Positions 27,457-36,114 of a DNA stretch of 64,000 nt are shown one piece after another. Location of the stretch: NCBI GenBank assembly GCA_003278095.1, contig QCHB01000009.1, forward strand, positions 1-64,000, written 5' to 3'. The position numbers and the translations under genes were made by a program. Origin of the DNA: SAR116 cluster bacterium AG-390-L20. GTDB lineage: Bacteria > Pseudomonadota > Alphaproteobacteria > Puniceispirillales > Marisalimonadaceae. The notes under the pieces were generated by a model. It saw only the letters and a program-made list of their open reading frames with translations, had not been told where the DNA came from and searched no databases. Positions within the stretch are counted from its first letter, which is position 1; the number at the start of each line of letters is the position of its first letter.

Positions 27457-27987
27457 TTAAAATTTCCCAATTAACTGTTGATTATTTATGTTTATATATT
27501 TTCTGTTATATTCGTAACAAATTATTAGAGCACTTCTTAAAACTCCCGACAAAGGAAGTCCAACAACAGAAGTCATGAAAGCCATGCTGAACTGCTCTGT
27601 AAGTTTTGATATTGTTTCATTTATAGTATCAACATCAAGTTTTGATGAAGATAACTCACCTATACCTAGACTAATTCCTAATAAAGTATAGGTTAAAGCT
27701 ATAGTCGATATTAAGTTAGATAATTGGATACCAGTTTCAAACCAAAATTTCTTTTCATAAAGTTTTAGCGTAATTACATTTGTTATGCATATTATCGAAA
27801 AAAATGTAAGTAAAGAAATAAGTATAATAAAAGTAGAACCAAGTATAGAATTGGCCATATTAAAAATTTCAGAAGGTTTATTTTCTGTTAAGTAAACAAT
27901 GAAAACTAAAGAAATTAAAATGCTACCTAGAAAAAAACTTACAGCCTGCGAAGATTGGTTAATTATGAAGTATAATTTGCTTTTCAT
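27457..27987 (-). CDS. ExbB/TolQ/MotA-like channel protein
   Basis: Protein of 176 residues with four predicted membrane helices (about 15-33, 50-75, 90-110, 134-156). The last two follow the MotA/TolQ/ExbB pattern: STIALTYTLLGISLGIGEL, an acidic loop (LDVDTINETISKLTEQF), then SMAFMTSVVGLPLSGVL, with small and Thr residues where the ion path runs. These proteins form pentamers around a dimer of ExbD/MotB-like helices and use the ion gradient. The large cytoplasmic loop of MotA is short here. The candidate partner with Glu12 is encoded 14 kb away in the first operon. ATGA overlap with the next gene upstream. Confidence 0.68.
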   Translation of the reverse strand: MKSKLYFIINQSSQAVSFFLGSILISLVFIVYLTENKPSEIFNMANSILGSTFIILISLLTFFSIICITNVITLKLYEKKFWFETGIQLSNLISTIALTYTLLGISLGIGELSSSKLDVDTINETISKLTEQFSMAFMTSVVGLPLSGVLRSALIICYEYNRKYININNQQLIGKF

Positions 27988-28367
27988 TTCCTTGTTACTC
28001 TTGTGCTCATTAAATTCTCAGTTGTGAAACCAATTTTTTCTAACCAGGTCACAGAAATAGGCTTTTCTTTTTCCAATGATGAATGAACAAGGAATGTTAA
28101 ATCAAAATTCTCAAAAGCCTTTATTGTTCTATGATTTGGATTTTTATTTATATTTTTGTCATTAATAGTCATCCTTTCTAAATCTAAAAGTCTCATTTTT
28201 GATATCTCTAATCTTTTTTTTCTTTCTCCAATTGAAATACTCTTATCTAAGATCAAATTCAAAATCTTAGCCCTTTCTCTTTCAAGTGTATCAATAGAAT
28301 TAGCATTAGCATGAGAGCAAATAATAAAACTTAGTATTACAGTTAAATTTCTAATTAAGTTAAGCAT
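27984..28367 (-). CDS. Small exported helical protein
   Basis: Protein of 127 residues with a signal peptide (to about residue 22, HANA). The mature part is charged and helical at first (ERERAKILNLILDKSISIGERKKRLE), then a short strand-rich end. AAGGAAA precedes its ATG, and it overlaps the ExbB-like gene by 4 bases. No family recognised. Likely a periplasmic accessory of the channel protein by position only. Confidence 0.62.
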   Translation of the reverse strand: MLNLIRNLTVILSFIICSHANANSIDTLERERAKILNLILDKSISIGERKKRLEISKMRLLDLERMTINDKNINKNPNHRTIKAFENFDLTFLVHSSLEKEKPISVTWLEKIGFTTENLMSTRVTRK

Positions 28368-28383
28368 TGTTTTTCCTTTCTTT

Positions 28384-29247
28384 TTAATTGGTAAATACAG
28401 AAATCACATTTACAGGATCATTAAAATTTGTAGACACAATTTCATTTTGATTTTGTGAATCAAAAGCAACCTCTTCTGCTAAACTCATCGCATCTAAGGC
28501 TACTATTTTAGCCATGTAATTAATCATTTCTTCTTTCATTTCTAAAACAGAGATTTCGGTATCAATATTATGAACATAATTTTTTACTGTCTCCATTTTA
28601 TTTTTAGGGTCTTTTGATAGTATATTTTTATTACTCATTGGGTGTTTTTGGATTGCAAGTTTAAGTTTTTTAACTGCATCTTTGTTAATTTGATATTGTT
28701 TGAAATATTTACTTGTTTTGGACATGCTATGAGCTGCGCTGTCTAAAATTTTAAAGTCTATACTTTCAGCTCTTTTCAACGCATTGTTTTTATTATTTAA
28801 AAATTCAGAATTTGTTTTCCTATTTAAAGAAGAGTTTCTTATATTTTTCTGGATCTTTTGAAAAAAACTTTTCTTAGTATCTAACTTTTGTCTTTTCATC
28901 GTCAAAAGATTACTCATATCTTTTATATAGTCTCTTTTATTTATTATAATTTGATGTTTAATTTCTAATGTCTCATTCTTGGATGCACCTTTTAACATTG
29001 AATTTAATTCTGAAATTTTTTCAATTCTATCCTTAATTTTGTTGTCAGTAGTTTGTAAATTAAGAGCTAGCATTGATTTATTAAAATCATTATTTAAAAC
29101 TTTATTCAAATGCTTCGGAGGTAAAAGATACATCTTTTCAACAATTTGTGGCTTCCAATCACCTGAGCTATTATTAGCAAAACTAGCCATCGAATAAAAA
29201 AAACTAGTAGTAATTATTAAAATAAATCTGTAGTTAATATTTTTCAT
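28384..29247 (-). CDS. Exported coiled-coil protein
   Basis: Protein of 287 residues with a signal peptide (ends SFA, residue 24). Almost all of the mature chain is predicted helix with heptad-like charge patterns (KIKDRIEKISELNSMLKGAS, KRDYIKDMSNLLTMKRQKLD), suggesting a long periplasmic coiled coil or helical rod. The C-terminal end is less charged (KIVALDAMSLAEEVAFDS). No family recognised. It lies between the lipoprotein gene and the small exported helical protein in the third operon. Confidence 0.64.
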   Translation of the reverse strand: MKNINYRFILIITTSFFYSMASFANNSSGDWKPQIVEKMYLLPPKHLNKVLNNDFNKSMLALNLQTTDNKIKDRIEKISELNSMLKGASKNETLEIKHQIIINKRDYIKDMSNLLTMKRQKLDTKKSFFQKIQKNIRNSSLNRKTNSEFLNNKNNALKRAESIDFKILDSAAHSMSKTSKYFKQYQINKDAVKKLKLAIQKHPMSNKNILSKDPKNKMETVKNYVHNIDTEISVLEMKEEMINYMAKIVALDAMSLAEEVAFDSQNQNEIVSTNFNDPVNVISVFTN

Positions 29248-29260
29248 CTTTAATTCCTCT

Positions 29261-29812
29261 TTATTTTTTTGACCAATAATTTATTCGCTCTAGTTCTTTT
29301 CTAATAGATCTACTGTTGTTAACTAAGGCGAATGTAATTGATTTATTAGGACTATTATGAGTTAATATGGTTTGAATATTTTCTTCAAAACTTGATCCAT
29401 CTCTATATGTCAAATCTTTATCAAAACTATTTTGAAAATCTTTAAAATTTAGAGAAGCTTGAATTAAATTTCCAGCTTTTACATAATTTTGAATGCTCAA
29501 AGCCAAGTTTCTCATTCTCTCATTTTCTGAGACCATATATGGATTATTTCTTATAATAGAATCACAATCATGAAGAATTTTTGCACTTTTGTTGTATAAA
29601 CTTGGCGCTTCTTCATTTTTAGTTGTAGCTAGACTGTCAAAACTTTTTCCATCTTCTATACATTCATTATAAGATCTAAGAGAACTAGCAATTTGGACAT
29701 TTTTAATGCTAGTTTCAATTCTAGCATTTTTATTATCACTCGTAATATTACAACTTACTAATGCAAAGCCTAAAAAAGCTATAAGTATTGATTTCGTGTG
29801 TTTTATAATCAT
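29261..29812 (-). CDS. Lipoprotein of unknown function
   Basis: Protein of 183 residues with a lipobox: the hydrophobic leader ends in LVSC, so Cys21 would be lipidated; the next residues (NIT) do not include the Asp that retains lipoproteins in the inner membrane, so outer-membrane sorting is expected. The mature chain is helical (ESIRSYNEC-like pairs, KILHDCDSIIRNNP) with two further Cys. Second gene of the third operon. It could anchor the periplasmic structure to the outer membrane. Confidence 0.7.
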   Translation of the reverse strand: MIIKHTKSILIAFLGFALVSCNITSDNKNARIETSIKNVQIASSLRSYNECIEDGKSFDSLATTKNEEAPSLYNKSAKILHDCDSIIRNNPYMVSENERMRNLALSIQNYVKAGNLIQASLNFKDFQNSFDKDLTYRDGSSFEENIQTILTHNSPNKSITFALVNNSRSIRKELERINYWSKK

Positions 29813-29828
29813 TTTTAATCCTCTCTAA

Positions 29829-30296
29829 TTAATTTAAATAAATTACATCATGAACATTATAAGAAGTTAAAGATTGAATATTATGTATACCTCTCCTAGT
29901 CCTTACTTTGATGTTGTAGTGCGATAACTTTCTAATTTTTTGGTTAGTGTAAATTGTTTTTTCATAACATGTTTTATTTACAATGTTGTTTGGGTTATCC
30001 ATAGCAAACATAGAACCAAACAATGCACCTATAGTTCCAGCACCATGAGCATCACTTAACTTATTTCCAATTACACTTCCTATCAGACCTCCAACTGCAA
30101 TATTAGCAAAATTACTAGATTGCGATTGACGAGATTTATTACAAAATACTTTAGTGTTTGGCTGTGAATAATTTGTAGTTGTAAAAATTGGAATGACGCT
30201 AATTACAACACCCCAATTTGATCTAAATTGATCTCCTAGTGACAAAGAAGCATTACTTAAAATTAAGAAAATTGTAACTAAAATTAATTTTTTCAT
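29829..30296 (-). CDS. Exported glycine-zipper protein
   Basis: Protein of 155 residues with a signal peptide (to about residue 21). Residues 70-97 are a glycine zipper (AVGGLIGSVIGNKLSDAHG, then AGTIGALFGSMFA), the 2TM pattern of SlyB/PcP-type outer-membrane proteins. A C-terminal basic region (KVRTRRGIHNIQSLTSY) follows. First gene of the third operon, divergent from endonuclease I. Such zippers span or associate with membranes, so it may be the outer-membrane part of the complex. Confidence 0.7.
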   Translation of the reverse strand: MKKLILVTIFLILSNASLSLGDQFRSNWGVVISVIPIFTTTNYSQPNTKVFCNKSRQSQSSNFANIAVGGLIGSVIGNKLSDAHGAGTIGALFGSMFAMDNPNNIVNKTCYEKTIYTNQKIRKLSHYNIKVRTRRGIHNIQSLTSYNVHDVIYLN

Positions 30297-30341
30297 ATTT
30301 TTCTCATAAATAATTGATTTCGTATTTATGATGGAAAAATT

Positions 30342-30359
30342 AGTAACGATTTTGTAACG
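30342..30359 (+). promoter_or_regulatory. Tandem 11-base-period repeat resembling a PhoB box
   Basis: AGTAACG and TGTAACG are repeated with an 11-base period (units TAGTAAC, GATT spacer, TTGTAAC). PhoB boxes are direct 7-base repeats separated by 4 A/T-rich bases, and the alphaproteobacterial form often ends TGTAAC. It lies between endonuclease I and the third envelope operon, about 24 bases before the nuclease start. A phosphate-starvation role would suit an exported nuclease. Short, so tentative. Confidence 0.35.
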
Positions 30360-30382
30360 TATTTATTTTTAATGAGGAAAAA

Positions 30383-31144
30383 TTGAGAATTTTAATTTTA
30401 ATTATTTTAGTTTTAAACTTAATTCATGAGAAGAGTAGTTTTGCAAACAACGCCAATCAAACAATTGAAAGCTTTAGTAAAGCTAAAAAAATATTAAAAA
30501 AAATTCATCTTGAAAAACCTTTTACATTTTACTGTCAGTGCAAATATGAAAAAAATAAACCTGATTGGAAATCTTGTGGCTTTTTATTTAAGAAAAATAA
30601 AAAAAGAGCATCTAGAATTGAATGGGAGCATGTTTTACCAGCTTCGCATTTTGGTATTAAATTTGATACTTGGAAAAAAGGGCACGCCAATTGTATAAGT
30701 AAAAGTGGTAAGAAGTATAAGGGTAGAAAATGTACCGAAAAAATTTATTCAAAATACAGAAAAATGCAGTCAGACCTTTATAATCTTCAGCCTGCAATTG
30801 GAGAAGTAAATGGATTGAGAAGTAATTATCAAATAGGAATTATTAACAGTGAAAATAGAGAGTTTGGAAAATGCGATATTGAGATTTCAAATAAAATTGT
30901 TGAACCCACAGAAAGAATAAGAGGAGATTTTGCAAGAACCTACTTGTATATGCAAAATGCTTATCCAAATTACATCAAGTTCAACAATAATATACAAAAA
31001 TTAATTAAAAATTGGGATAAAGACGATCCTGTTGATGACTGGGAATGCTTAAGGGCAAAAAAAATACAAGAATTTCAAGGAAACATAAATATCATATTAC
31101 ATCAAAGATGCTTAAATAAAAATACTAAAAATATTAAAAAATGA
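30383..31144 (+). CDS. Endonuclease I (EndA/NucM-type) exported nuclease
   Basis: Secreted or periplasmic DNase of 253 residues. TTG start with GAGG six bases upstream and a signal peptide ending near SFA. The beta-beta-alpha metal core is visible: WEHVLPASHFG with the catalytic His, then the downstream block DLYNLQPAIGEVNGLRSNY with the Asn/Glu metal-side residues. Several Cys (CQCKYE, WKSCGF, HANC, KGRKC) suggest disulfide bonds outside the cytoplasm. Likely feeds on extracellular DNA for phosphate or nucleosides; a PhoB-like repeat stands upstream. Confidence 0.92.
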   Translation: MRILILIILVLNLIHEKSSFANNANQTIESFSKAKKILKKIHLEKPFTFYCQCKYEKNKPDWKSCGFLFKKNKKRASRIEWEHVLPASHFGIKFDTWKKGHANCISKSGKKYKGRKCTEKIYSKYRKMQSDLYNLQPAIGEVNGLRSNYQIGIINSENREFGKCDIEISNKIVEPTERIRGDFARTYLYMQNAYPNYIKFNNNIQKLIKNWDKDDPVDDWECLRAKKIQEFQGNINIILHQRCLNKNTKNIKK

Positions 31145-31223
31145 TTTTAAAATTGAAAGGCAATCGAAAAACTTAATTAAAGAAAATAGAAACATAAAAT
31201 ACTCAAAAATCAAAAGTAATATA

Positions 31224-31248
31224 GGTTCCTTCAACGGAAAAGGAAACC
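31224..31248. terminator. Imperfect hairpin between convergent genes
   Basis: GGTTCCTT pairs with AAGGAAACC (one bulged A) around a 7-base loop. It lies between the convergent endonuclease I and PhyH genes, where a shared terminator would be expected. There is no long T run on either side, so Rho-independent function is uncertain. Confidence 0.35.
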
Positions 31249-31283
31249 ATGACGCACTTAAATAAAATGAGTAATTTAAAATA

Positions 31284-32099
31284 TTACCATTGATTTATGA
31301 ATTCTCTTGAATATTGAAATTTCCTTACTGGTGTACCCTCACCTCTTGGAACTTCTGCTACAGGGTTATATGTATAATTGTCTATGCCTCTAGCATGCTG
31401 TGTTTCAAAATGTGGCCAGACTGATAGGTCTGCTTTAACATTTACTGGGGCAAATCTCATTGTAATACCACAACGCCTTCTATTAGACTTATTAGCTTCT
31501 GAACCATGAAGTAAACCATCATCATGAAGTGATATTTCACCAGCTTTTAAATTTATAGAAACAATATCTTCTTGTTTAATCTGTTCAATTGAAACTTCTT
31601 GGTCCAAAACAAGATTACTTGCTTTGTTAGTATGATGCTTAAACATACCTTTATTATGACTACCCTTAACGACTTTCATGGCAGCGTTTTGTTCATCAGT
31701 GTCATATAAAGCCAACCAAACAGTAACAGATTTTGCTGGAGTTAAAGGCCAGTATTGAGCATCTTGATGCCATGGGACTACTGATCCATCTTTAGGCTCT
31801 TTAAGAAAAAATTGTCCACCCCATTGAAAAAAATTGGGACCTAATAAATCTTCAACATAGTCAAGAATTACTGGAGTTCGGCATAAATTATAAAACTTTA
31901 AACTAGCCTTGTGCCACATATTCGTTTGATTAATATCTATATCATTGGTTAAACGGGAACTAAGACTAACAAACAAGTCATTCAAGTCATCTTTTGCTTG
32001 GGCATCGAAAACTGGCAATCCTGTAATATAGCCATCCTCCTTATATTTTAACTTTTCTTCTTCTGATAGCCTTCTGGCTTTTGTAGAAATTTTAAACAT
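31284..32099 (-). CDS. Phytanoyl-CoA dioxygenase (PhyH) family oxygenase
   Basis: Fe(II)/2-oxoglutarate oxygenase of 271 residues. The iron ligands are His111 and Asp113 in PWHQDAQYW and the distal His in LLHGSEANKS; the 2-oxoglutarate Arg lies shortly after (NRRRCGITMRFAP). The start at 32099 is chosen since AGGGGG precedes this ATG, and an in-frame TTG just before it overlaps that site. Last gene of a five-gene leftward operon with a second PhyH, a thiolase, a TIM-barrel protein and a TauD-type oxygenase. Substrate unknown; a hydroxylation preceding carbon-chain cleavage is plausible. Confidence 0.9.
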   Translation of the reverse strand: MFKISTKARRLSEEEKLKYKEDGYITGLPVFDAQAKDDLNDLFVSLSSRLTNDIDINQTNMWHKASLKFYNLCRTPVILDYVEDLLGPNFFQWGGQFFLKEPKDGSVVPWHQDAQYWPLTPAKSVTVWLALYDTDEQNAAMKVVKGSHNKGMFKHHTNKASNLVLDQEVSIEQIKQEDIVSINLKAGEISLHDDGLLHGSEANKSNRRRCGITMRFAPVNVKADLSVWPHFETQHARGIDNYTYNPVAEVPRGEGTPVRKFQYSREFINQW

Positions 32100-32126
32100 T
32101 TTCCCCCTCAATATAATGATTGTGTA

Positions 32127-33311
32127 TTATAATACTTCAAATAATCCTGCAGCTCCTTGACCTCCTCCAATGCACATAGTAACAACAACATATTTAATTT
32201 TTCTTCTTTTTCCTTCTAGTAAAGCATGACCTACTAATCTGGCGCCGCTCATTCCATATGGGTGACCAATTGAAATCGAGCCACCGTTCACATTTAAGTT
32301 TTCATTAGGTATACCTAATTTATCCCTACAGTAAATCACTTGTACTGCAAAAGCTTCGTTTAACTCCCATAAACCTATATCTTCCATTTTTAAATTATTT
32401 TGTTTTAATAATTTTGGAACGGCATAAACTGGACCTATTCCCATTTCATCAGGCTCACAGCCTGCGACAGCGACACCATGACATATTCCTATTGGATTTA
32501 AATTTCTTTTTTCTGCTAACTTCATAGACATGAGAACAGATGCTGACGAGCCGTCAGATAACTGACTAGCATTTCCAGCAGTTATAAACGAATCTAGACC
32601 CATTACAGGTTTTAAATTTTGCAAACCAAAAATATCAGTGCTTGGCCTGTTACATTCATCTTTAGATATTTCAACTTCTTTGTAATCTACGTTATCGTTT
32701 TCTATATTTTTAAAAGCCTGAATTGTCTTAACAGGAATTATTTCATCATCAAAATAGCACTTATTTTGTGCCTCTGCAGTCCTTTGTTGGCTTTGCAATG
32801 CGTATTCATCTTGTTGGTCTCTTCCTACTTTGTACCTTTTTGAAACGACTTCTGCTGTTTCAATCATACTCATGTATATATTGGGTTTATTATTCATTAA
32901 AAATCGATCTTGCGATTTATATTTATTTGAAAACTCATTTTGTACTAGTGAGATAGATTCAACTCCCCCACCAATGACAATATCCATCTCGTTACATGCT
33001 ATTTGCTTAGCTCCTATTGCAATTGCCATAAGACCAGAAGCACATTGACGATCAACACTCATTCCTGCAACATGACTTGGTAGTCCTGACGCGGCAGCAG
33101 ACAATCTTCCTATATTATACCCTTGTGTGCCTTGCTGAACTGCTGCCCCCAAAATAACATCTTCAACTTCGGAAGGATCTATACCAGCCTTTACAATAGA
33201 ACCATTGATTGCATAACCAGCTAAAGTTGGAGCATCAGTATCATTAAAAGTTCCCCTATACGCTTTTCCTATTGGTGTTCGTGCAGTTGAAAGAATAACA
33301 GCTTGATCCAT
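32127..33311 (-). CDS. Acetyl-CoA acetyltransferase (thiolase)
   Basis: Thiolase of 394 residues, the family's usual length. Acyl-binding Cys90 is in VDRQCASGL, the active-site His is in [15 protein letters not shown] and the second Cys380 is in [11 protein letters not shown]. It either condenses two acetyl-CoA or cleaves a 3-ketoacyl-CoA. It is set between two PhyH genes, which suggests the cleavage direction in a degradative pathway; but it is also the only thiolase in the window and could supply acetoacetyl-CoA to the PHB locus 16 kb away. Confidence 0.93.
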   Translation of the reverse strand: MDQAVILSTARTPIGKAYRGTFNDTDAPTLAGYAINGSIVKAGIDPSEVEDVILGAAVQQGTQGYNIGRLSAAASGLPSHVAGMSVDRQCASGLMAIAIGAKQIACNEMDIVIGGGVESISLVQNEFSNKYKSQDRFLMNNKPNIYMSMIETAEVVSKRYKVGRDQQDEYALQSQQRTAEAQNKCYFDDEIIPVKTIQAFKNIENDNVDYKEVEISKDECNRPSTDIFGLQNLKPVMGLDSFITAGNASQLSDGSSASVLMSMKLAEKRNLNPIGICHGVAVAGCEPDEMGIGPVYAVPKLLKQNNLKMEDIGLWELNEAFAVQVIYCRDKLGIPNENLNVNGGSISIGHPYGMSGARLVGHALLEGKRRKIKYVVVTMCIGGGQGAAGLFEVL

Positions 33312-33341
33312 AAAAACCTCTTTTGTTAAAAGTTTATTAAA

Positions 33342-34106
33342 TTAAATATATATTAAATTATTTTTACCCGAAACATCTTTACCTCTCATGTGATAAATTT
33401 TTCTATCCGCATATTTATTTACATTCAATTTGGAAAAAAGATTTTTATCTTTAATCATTTGATGGTCAAAGATACTAGTCGTTGGCATGAATCTCATTGT
33501 AATTGCTCTTCTTGATTTAGACGATTTATTTGCTTCAGATCCATGAACTAAGTAAACATCATGAAAAGAAATTTGTCCTCTTTTTAAAATTAAATCAACT
33601 GCCTCAGTTTCATTAAACTCTTCTTTATCTAACTCCTGATTCAAGGTCAGATTTTTATTGTCATTTAGATTGTGTGACTTTAGTTTTTTATCTAAGTGTG
33701 AACCTTTAATAAAACGCAAACAACCATTCTCTACATTTGAATCATCTATAGCTAACCAGACAGTACAAGTTGCCAAAGGTCTAATTGGCCAATATTGTCC
33801 GTCTTGATGCCAAGGTGTTGCGTGACCATCAATAGCTGGCTTTGCAAAAAAACTTGAATTCCATAGTGCAAAGTCTGGCCCTATTAATTGTTCAACATAA
33901 TTTAAAATAGTTTCGTTTGAGCAGAATTCCAAAAAGCTCTCGTCATAAGATAATATTGCTGGACAGTAATTTTTAAATTCGGGGTAATTACTTAATAATC
34001 TATCATGACTTTCTTCAATTTTATTTATTATATTTTCTGGCATTTTAAAGTCTGGAACAACAAAACCATCTTTATGATAACGATCAATTTGGGTCTTAGA
34101 AAACAT
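33342..34106 (-). CDS. Second PhyH-family Fe(II)/2-oxoglutarate oxygenase
   Basis: Oxygenase of 254 residues, paralogous to the operon's last gene: His100 and Asp102 in PWHQDGQYWP, distal His in YLVHGSEANKS, Arg in SRRAITMRFMP. Both share W-x-x-x-FF-KP before the HxD block and KGSH after it. The start at 34106 has GGAG just upstream; the alternative in-frame TTG at 34118 spans that site. Two related oxygenases in one operon suggest successive hydroxylations or two related substrates. Confidence 0.9.
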   Translation of the reverse strand: MFSKTQIDRYHKDGFVVPDFKMPENIINKIEESHDRLLSNYPEFKNYCPAILSYDESFLEFCSNETILNYVEQLIGPDFALWNSSFFAKPAIDGHATPWHQDGQYWPIRPLATCTVWLAIDDSNVENGCLRFIKGSHLDKKLKSHNLNDNKNLTLNQELDKEEFNETEAVDLILKRGQISFHDVYLVHGSEANKSSKSRRAITMRFMPTTSIFDHQMIKDKNLFSKLNVNKYADRKIYHMRGKDVSGKNNLIYI

Positions 34107-34120
34107 ATTTTTCTCCAATT

Positions 34121-35125
34121 TTATAAACCTAAAGTCTCTTCATTTTTAACAATTTCCCATGTCTTTTTCATCCAGTTCGTACATTCGATAGCTTGTTCAA
34201 ACAGCGAATACTTACAACCCTCTCCATAATCAGTATTAGGTATGAATTCAGTCGAAATTTGGCCTAATTTACTTTTAGGATCTTTGTTATGATACATCAA
34301 AAGGTTTCTTATACATTCCTTCCAAGGTTCTAAATAAGACTCTTCCCATATTTCATGATATTCATTTTTTTTTGGTTTTTTGAAAGGATACTGGATACCT
34401 CTACCAATTGATCCATCTGGATGTTTGCCCAAAATGTTAATAGGGTTGTTTGGTATTGAAGATCTTGCGTGACAATGTTTTATCCATCCATTGTTAATCC
34501 ATTCGGATATAACGTTTCCTTTTATAAAAGGATCAATGATAAGTTCCCCTCTTTCAATTTTTTTATCTGTATTAAATATTTTTTGTTCTTTTTTGTTATC
34601 AATTTTAAAAATCACATGACTGTGATCAAGGGTTATATTAAATTCAACACCTTTATCTTCTATTAATTTGCCAACTTTAGATACTCTTGGAAAATCTTCA
34701 CTCCACATATTCACGTGTATTTCAAAACAAGGTACGACTCCTAAATTCATTCCAATATCATAAGCTTCTAAATATGCGTCTCTTACATCTAAATCACTAA
34801 CAATTTTACCTTCAATATTATATGATTGAATTTGTACATTATGTACAATTGAGCCTAGATTTTTTGCAGTCTTTAGATTCTTCTCTAAAAGTTCTTTATG
34901 ATCTCCAATGGTATAAAACCACCCTCCTGCTCTGATCGGAATATTATATTTTTTACTGGCTAATTTGAAATTATCTATTTCATTATCCTCAGGAGTTTTG
35001 TCAACATAATCAAATATTCCAGTCTCTTTAACCATAAAGAAGCGTTCATTTATACTTGGCATAGCGTCCAAAGAAGTGTGTTTTATACCATTGGTTTGAA
35101 TGCCGAATTTTAATTGATTTGTCAT
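34121..35125 (-). CDS. Xylose-isomerase-like TIM-barrel protein
   Basis: Protein of 334 residues resembling sugar phosphate isomerase/epimerase-type TIM barrels. Metal-ligand-like residues appear at strand ends: Glu in CFEIHVNMW, Asp and His in ITLDHSHV, His in KHCHARS, and Glu in STEFIP near the end. The start at 35125 avoids running into the upstream gene, although its ribosome site is weak. In the operon it sits between a TauD-type oxygenase and a PhyH, so it may isomerise or epimerise an intermediate. Confidence 0.78.
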   Translation of the reverse strand: MTNQLKFGIQTNGIKHTSLDAMPSINERFFMVKETGIFDYVDKTPEDNEIDNFKLASKKYNIPIRAGGWFYTIGDHKELLEKNLKTAKNLGSIVHNVQIQSYNIEGKIVSDLDVRDAYLEAYDIGMNLGVVPCFEIHVNMWSEDFPRVSKVGKLIEDKGVEFNITLDHSHVIFKIDNKKEQKIFNTDKKIERGELIIDPFIKGNVISEWINNGWIKHCHARSSIPNNPINILGKHPDGSIGRGIQYPFKKPKKNEYHEIWEESYLEPWKECIRNLLMYHNKDPKSKLGQISTEFIPNTDYGEGCKYSLFEQAIECTNWMKKTWEIVKNEETLGL

Positions 35126-35147
35126 AAGTTTTTTACTGTTTAAAAAA

Positions 35148-35981
35148 TTAAAACACAGCTTCTCCTTCAAGCATAACTCTATGCATTATTCTTAAGTGAC
35201 TTACATCATAATCAGAATTAGCTTTATGCATGGTACAACGATTATCCCAAATTACTAAATCACCTTTTTCATAAGTATGCCTGTATTGATACTTTTCTTG
35301 AAATGAAAATTCATAAATTTCATCAAGAAGTTTATCACTATCAATTTCATCAAACCCTAAGATATGATCAATCCTGTTAGGATTGATATATAAAGATTTT
35401 TTATTGGACATTGGATGTGTCCTTATCAAGGGGTGTTCAACAGGAGGTGTGTTTTTTTCTTGTTCTTTACTAAGTTTTACCACCTCTGAAACATTCCGCC
35501 TACTTTGCCATTTATGAACTGCACGAAGTTTATTTATTTTAATTTTTAATTCTTGAGGCAAATCGTCATATACAGAGTAACAATTTATAAAATCTGTTCC
35601 TCCTCCATTTTCAGGAAGAATGTCAGGGTAAATAAATGTTAAAGTTGCAGGTTTTTTTCTATAAGAATCATCTGTGTGCCAATGACTTGCATATACTTTA
35701 GGCTTATTTTCTCTAGTTCTATTTGAGACTACTATTACTTCTGGAATATCATCAACTGTTTCATCTTTTACAAAATATTGTTTAGGTTTCCCAAATAACC
35801 TTGAAACGTCAGCCAACTTCGAAGGACTTAGCTTTTGATCTTTTATGCAAACTACCAAATGATTGGTGATTGCTTTTAGTAATTCTGCCTTAGTTTCTTT
35901 ACTTATTTTGTTTCTTAAATCTATACCTGTGATCTGAGCGCCCATTAAATTTGATAAAGGTTTAACTTTAAATTCTACCAT
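35148..35981 (-). CDS. TauD/TfdA-family Fe(II)/2-oxoglutarate dioxygenase
   Basis: Oxygenase of 277 residues, first gene of the five-gene operon. His102 and Asp104 lie in SHWHTDDSYR; the distal His is in NRCTMHKANSDYD; the C-terminal Arg pair is in LRIMHRVML. The start at 35981 is preceded by AGGGGG at good spacing and begins with VEFKVKPLSNLMGAQITGIDL, the family's usual beginning. The presence of PhyH and TauD-type enzymes together points to oxidative attack on a methylated or sulfonated compound. Confidence 0.91.
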   Translation of the reverse strand: MVEFKVKPLSNLMGAQITGIDLRNKISKETKAELLKAITNHLVVCIKDQKLSPSKLADVSRLFGKPKQYFVKDETVDDIPEVIVVSNRTRENKPKVYASHWHTDDSYRKKPATLTFIYPDILPENGGGTDFINCYSVYDDLPQELKIKINKLRAVHKWQSRRNVSEVVKLSKEQEKNTPPVEHPLIRTHPMSNKKSLYINPNRIDHILGFDEIDSDKLLDEIYEFSFQEKYQYRHTYEKGDLVIWDNRCTMHKANSDYDVSHLRIMHRVMLEGEAVF

Positions 35982-36114
35982 GACACCCCCTATTGCCATA
36001 AAAAATTAATATTATTTTAATGATATAAAAAGAAAAGTTCAACAATTAACAGGTTAATCTTATTTTCTTGAATATTAAAAATTATAGTTCAAAGTAAAAT
36101 TTTGGAGAAAACTT

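Noticed and set aside
13199-27987. Zorya-like anti-phage system because of ExbB/MotA- and ExbD/MotB-like genes
   Set aside because: No ZorC/D/E-type effector genes; the nearest nuclease is an exported endonuclease I, and most partners are periplasmic.
31145-31283. tRNA gene or CRISPR repeat in the gap after endonuclease I
   Set aside because: No cloverleaf can be drawn and no repeated unit is present; only a single imperfect hairpin.
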